This document shows, piece by piece, positions 59,780-64,000 of a stretch of 64,000 nt of DNA. This DNA is from Anastrepha obliqua (Eukaryota > Arthropoda > Insecta > Diptera > Tephritidae): positions 117,831,879-117,895,878 of the forward strand of contig NC_072896.1 of NCBI RefSeq assembly GCF_027943255.1. Reading direction: 5' to 3'. Within the stretch, counting starts at the first letter, position 1. Each line of letters begins with the position of its first letter. Under the pieces are notes generated by a model that did not search any database, was not told the DNA's origin, and saw only the letters and a program-made list of their open reading frames with translations. Both the position numbers and the translations under genes were made by a program.

Positions 59780-60210
59780 GTGCTTTGCTAAGTCTCCTTT
59801 GGACTCTTCATCCATCCATGGGAAGGTGGGCTCATTGGAAACAAGTTCCGTTAATACCAACTTTTTTATATTGAGGTATGCAATGTTATCGATCGCGTCG
59901 GGACTATCCAATTATTCTCCCTGTCGTAACTCTTTGGGAAATGCTAGCTCTTTGCAAAACATGGATTCCTTCTAAATTCTCAAAGCTTTGGGAATTCTCC
60001 ACTCACCGATCTTGGATTGCGTCAAATACTCTATCATGTCCTGACTTAAGCGGTATGTGTTCCATATCATACTACCATAGTCCTGAACATACCGATGAAA
60101 ACTCTTGAGCGATTCGTTGCTCGTAAGCAGACCATTTTGAAAATGAAATGTTTTTTCTACAAATTTTACTTTTCCTCCACTTTTACTAAACATTTCTAGA
60201 GCTAGCAACC
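59780..60210 (-). pseudogene. P-element-like transposase remnant
   Basis: A single minus-strand frame with two internal stops reads KTFHFQNGLLTSNESLKSFH, then TYRLSQDMIEYLTQ, and after the stops SPDAIDNIAYLNIKKLVLTE. The block 'fQ.G.l.s..SL..l....yRLnQD.iE' is characteristic of the C-terminal catalytic half of P-element/THAP9-type transposases. The THAP finger and the rest are absent. Confidence 0.5.
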
Positions 60211-60360
60211 CAGTGTCTTGCTAAGGGAGAACGCGATTTGTCAAGAGAGAACGAGAAAGCTGCTTACTAAGCAAACCTTTTATGCATTGAATCATGAATA
60301 AGACGTTAAGCCGATAGCTCTGGTAGCTTGTGCGCATATATTAATGGAACTTTAAATATA

Positions 60361-61501
60361 TCTATACTAATATTATAAAGAGGAAAACTTTGTTTGTTTG
60401 TAATGAATAGGCTCAAAAACTACTGGACCGATTTTAAAAATTCTTTCACCATTCGAAAGCTACATTATCCACGAGTAACATGGATTATATTTTATTTTGG
60501 AAATAGGGCTCGAGATATAGGTCAAAACGTGGACCCGGGTAACCTTCGGATGTGTATGTACAATATGGGTATCAAATGAAAGCTGTTGGTGAATGCTTTA
60601 GTACAGAGTATTTTTCATGCCGCTCCGTGATTGGGGTCTCGAGATATAGGTCAAAACGTGGACCCGGGTAACCTTTGGTTGTGTATGTACAATATGGGTA
60701 TCAAATGAAAGCTGTTGATAAGTGCTTTAATACGGGGTAATTTTCACACCTATTGATGACTAGGGTCTCGAAATATATGCCAAAACGTGGACCCGCCGTG
60801 TCTTTGCACCGAATTAAACCAAACTTACGCACATTGTTAAGTAAGTATTGAAAATGGGTTTCGTAAAGTTTGGTTGTAATTCGGAGCACTCGCAACGGGT
60901 ACAGCGTTCTTTTGAACCAGCCATAATGTCGCTTACTTTTTTAACGCTTGGGGCGGAACTGAACTGTCAAATTGACAGTGTGAGTTACAATGTGTCAATA
61001 TTTCTTTCTGATTTGGATGCCATAAGGAAAAAACGTAAGTGCAACATGTAAAAATTGTTTGTGAATTTTTTTGGAGTGGATTTTGGAACATTGAATAATT
61101 TGAGAATTTAATGTGAAATGCGAATGAAATTATGTGTTCGTGGAAAAAAATTTTTTTTCGTTTTTTTTTTTTTTAAATGTAAATGGATAATGGTTAAAAA
61201 AGCTCCAATGCTTAATAAAACATATAAATTGAAACGAAAAATTCATGGATGATCAGGAAAAAAGACGATTGTTTATTCATATGCGTTGATTTGAAATTTA
61301 AAAACAATCTTCTTTTTTCCTGATTTTCAATTTATATTTTATATTTACTCAAAAACAAATAGAAAAACAAAAAATATTGTTTATGCCAAAGCGCTTGAAT
61401 AAAGAATAAAGAAATAAATAATATGAAAATCATATATTTTCTGTTCTAAACCATATCTATTCTATTTTAGTGTGCCCAGCGAAGGGGGCCGGGTTTGCTA
61501 G
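60361..61501 (+). mobile_element. Complete non-autonomous Helitron
   Basis: A 1,141-bp element beginning TCTATACTAATATTATAAAG after an A (60360) and ending CTAG (61498-61501) before a T (61502). This is the expected Helitron insertion between A and T without target duplication. GC-rich sequence (gcgaagggggccgggtttg) precedes CTAG. It has a single copy of the internal unit that is repeated at 375-bp spacing in the Helitron at 4578. No Rep/helicase is encoded. Confidence 0.9.
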
Positions 61502-61509
61502 TTTATTAA

Positions 61510-62195
61510 TAAAATAATAACAACAATAATAATAATAATACGGTGTCATTTTCGCCATACAAGATGGAGTGATCCCAACAAGAAACTACATTAAATATGT
61601 ATGTAATACAAGATCCAAACGCCGTTGCGGATAGATGTCGAAGATGCAATTGCCGGAGTGAAATTTTAGACCACGTGCTACCTGGAAGTATTATGCTGGC
61701 GAACTCAATGTATCTGAAGCCCCACAATGATATTGAGATTCCCCTTAACAAGAACATGCAAAAAACATATACAGAGAAGATATTCTGACAAAATATTCTG
61801 ACCTAGGCATCGATGTCAAATGCCAGTGGAAGTTAAGGAAGGTGTACTACCGATTATCATCTCAGCCCACGGACTCGTGCATAACAATTTAGCAGACAAC
61901 GTTAAAAATTTTCAACTCCCAGAATCTTTAATATTCGACATGCAGAAAGCACCTTTACTCAATTCTTCTCATATAGTCCGAAACTTTTTACAGTTAACGC
62001 TTTTCCGGTTTGTAAAATTGTTAACTATTTTATATAATATTATTAATTGTAGTATTTTAATTGTAATATTTTGTACCTGTCATAAATTATTGGCTTGCAG
62101 CTAAGCTGTCGCCAATTAATGTAAATACCTACTCCTTTTTTGGGATGCAATAAATAATAATAATAAAAAAAAAATAATAATAATAATAAACGTCA
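61510..62195 (+). pseudogene. Non-LTR retrotransposon 3' remnant with AATAAT tail
   Basis: Encodes DPNAVADRCRRCNCRSEILD and HVLP, a Cys-x2-Cys...His segment, then IPLNKNMQKTYTEKI, a stop, and further pieces including IISAHGLVHNNLADNVKNFQ. This order resembles the C-terminus of R2-like elements with a restriction-type endonuclease (from memory). It ends with aataataataataaaa-type repeats (62150-62190), a usual 3' tail of target-primed insertions. A similar aataataataat run also lies at 61520-61540. Confidence 0.6.
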
Positions 62196-62317
62196 GCCTT
62201 GAAATCCAACGGAGAATATCTCTTGTTCACGAATTTTAATATGGATTAAGTAAGTAATTGAGTAGCATCAGTAGTAGTAGTAAACATCTCTTATCATGCC
62301 CGTTGTTGTTGTTGTTG

Positions 62318-62460
62318 TTGTTGTAGCAGCATAAACATTTCCCATACGTACATATTTGTTGAATGCTGATGGAATGACAGTCATTGGGCGGATATACCAT
62401 AAATGTGGGTAATTTTTGCACTATAGAACCGACTGCCGTAGAAACGCGGGTCCTATTGTA
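62318..62460 (+). repeat. Dispersed 'cattcccc hairpin' repeat
   Basis: Begins with (gtt)n at about 62302-62321, then gtagcagcataaacatttcc, atgacagtcattgggcggat and atagaaccgactgccgtaga. More diverged than the other copies. Confidence 0.7.
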
Positions 62461-62812
62461 GAAGCTTGGACGATAACAACACCTCATACGAGATGTGTTC
62501 GAGAGAAAGATTCTGCAAGAGTATTTATGGACCTTTGACCGTTGAAGACGGCAAATGTAGAAAACGATGGTGAGCTGTATGAGATGTCTGCGTGCATGGC
62601 GCAGCGAATTAATCAATTCAGGGGCTCCGCTGGCTAGGTCATGTGGTAGGAATGGTCACAGACGCACCTCTTAAGTGGTGAAAGACTTGGCTCCGCTTGG
62701 CATTTCTAATTGGTGTCAGTTAGCTCGTGAAAGAAACGACTTTCGTGATTTGTTGAACTAGGCCAAAATAGTTTAGGCGGTTACGGCGGCAATAAATAAG
62801 AAGAAGCAAAAA
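62461..62812 (+). pseudogene. Non-LTR retrotransposon RT C-terminal remnant
   Basis: Pieces in order, in shifting frames: CKSIYGPLTVEDGK, ELYEMSACMAQRINQ, GLRWLGHVVGM and, after a deletion, a segment near 62690-62780 corresponding to the 'DLA.LG..NW..LA.ER' tail seen at 2365-2665. The 'RLRWLGHVVRM' block is diagnostic of insect endonuclease/RT elements. It lies between two oppositely oriented hairpin repeats. Confidence 0.75.
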
Positions 62813-62819
62813 CGAGATG

Positions 62820-62932
62820 GAGGTCAATCCCTCGACAGTCGGTTCTGCCTTATCAGAATGAACCGGATTTATATTCGGCCAAGGACTGTCATGTTTGTAT
62901 GGGGAATGTTTATGATGCTATAACAACATCAG
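62820..62932 (-). repeat. Dispersed 'cattcccc hairpin' repeat (inverted)
   Basis: Reverse copy: cgacagtcggttctgcctta, ccggatttatattcggccaa, ggactgtcatg and atggggaatgtttatgatgc. Confidence 0.75.
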
Positions 62933-64000
62933 CAAAGACAAGGAGATGGAGAAGGCTGCACACTACCTCTGCTACTGTCGCGCTCTGGTAAAGGCGTCTC
63001 ACAGATACTTCCATATTTTCACCAAGGTAAAGAGGTCAAGGGCCTTCCCTTTAGTAATATGGCTTCCAATTATATTCGCCAGTGTACTCATATTCAGATA
63101 GCTGGGACTAGTTTACCCCTGTAGAATAATTTCTTTTTTGAACTTGGTACTTGTTTATTCATATACGAGTATGCAAATATTTTCTCTACACCCACAAAAA
63201 AAAAATATTCAAGCGCTGCCTTACAATTCAGATAAAAAGTCAGAAAAGTTTTATAGTAAATTATATGTAATATTTATAAACCTTAGCGCATGGGAGCGCC
63301 GCCAGCGTAAGTATCGCGATAGATGCGGAGCAGCAGAAAAGGTCGTTGAAGTGGTAAGCTTCAGTCGAGACTTACGACAGCACGTGAAAAGTGGTGATAC
63401 GGTAATTCGGTGACTGCGCGTGAGTGCTAAAATTGAGTGAAAAGCTACGATAGCGTACAATATCGTTCATGCAAATCTGATGCGTCGGCAAGTGCGAATG
63501 TGCGGCTAAGCTTTTGTTTGCCAAAAAGGCGGGAGTGCAGGTGATACTATGATTTATTGTGGATGTGTTGAAAACAAGAATAAACAAGAAAAATGTAAAT
63601 AGAAGTATACACATACACACATATAAACATATGAACATTAAACAAACTAAATAAATAAACGAACGGTGCACAAGAATGCGAAGTGAAAGCGGACACAAGC
63701 GTATGGTTTAGCACATTTCATTTGAAAACGGAAATGAATGGAAATGATTGAATAAATTAATAAAATTATGCTGGTGATAAAAACTAAATAAAACGAAAGC
63801 TGGAAAATGAAATCAAATATACCAATAGTATAACACAGCGGCATACTGAAAATTGTATCGTTGTATAGGAGTGGTAGTAGGAGCACAATTTAAAAACTTC
63901 CATTTGTATTATGCACCCTATGCTCTGAAAGTACCGGGAATGTTTAAATAAAACAAAGCAGAGTTAAGTTTCAGGCCAATTTATTTTATCTCCTTCAAAA
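62933..64000. other. Intergenic; possible 5' UTR near 63280-63900
   Basis: No supported coding region. The stretch 63280-63560 is GC-richer, then turns into adenine-rich sequence on the + strand with aaataaacgaac-like runs, resembling a long fly 5' UTR for a gene beyond the window. This is only an impression from composition. Confidence 0.25.

Overview
The window reads as nuclear DNA of a higher fly, most likely a true fruit fly (Tephritidae). It is AT-rich, has short introns with GT..AG borders, and carries dense TATG/TACA microsatellites. Its conserved genes look dipteran, and it contains dispersed repeats that I associate from memory with tephritid genomes. The species assignment is inference; the eukaryotic, insect-like character is directly visible. 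Almost all long open frames belong to transposons or simple repeats.

Host genes. The clear ones are CaBP1/PDIA6 (ER protein disulfide isomerase P5; + strand, 20126-21609, three exons, KDEL end), a small signal-peptide plus single-membrane-segment protein (-, 23954-24401, two exons), a Myb/SANT-like DNA-binding protein with a C-terminal coiled coil (+, 43570-44628, three exons), the NUPR1 (p8) homologue (-, 49329-49535, with a recognisable TATA/Inr promoter), and a BTB zinc-finger protein (-, 54089-55720, two exons). Less certain are terminal exons of unrecognised genes at 16296-16523 (-) and 33900-34040 (-), and an orphan frame at 18464-18772 (+).

Mobile DNA by region. 1-8.2 kb: end of a composite repeat element, a 165-bp inverted-repeat structure, a non-LTR tail, and a second composite element (3602-7195) that contains the 5' part of a Helitron with 375-bp tandem repeats and a 680-bp pentanucleotide array. 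10.9-15 kb: a SINE copy, a dead mariner and a 5'-truncated Jockey-type retrotransposon. 17.3-18 kb: a TTAA-flanked MITE. 25.3-31.3 kb: a three-level nest in which a tRNA-derived SINE is split by a composite element, which is itself split by a young, intact Ty3/gypsy retrotransposon with 274-bp LTRs and a 6-bp target duplication. 34.1-36.5 kb: a broken Transib/RAG1-like transposase gene. 38-39.8 kb: a Helitron 3' end and a TA-flanked pogo/Tigger-like MITE. 51.5-52 kb: an RNase H-bearing non-LTR remnant. 56.7-58 kb: the cleanest composite element. 58.3-62.9 kb: SINE copies, a P-element-like remnant, a complete non-autonomous Helitron (60361-61501), and several non-LTR tails.

The genes do not form a pathway; they are unrelated host genes separated by repeat-filled intergenic DNA. 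The most unusual object is the composite element family (four copies). Each carries a duplicated terminal module, an AACAT pentamer array and an 18/20-bp minisatellite. I did not recognise this family.
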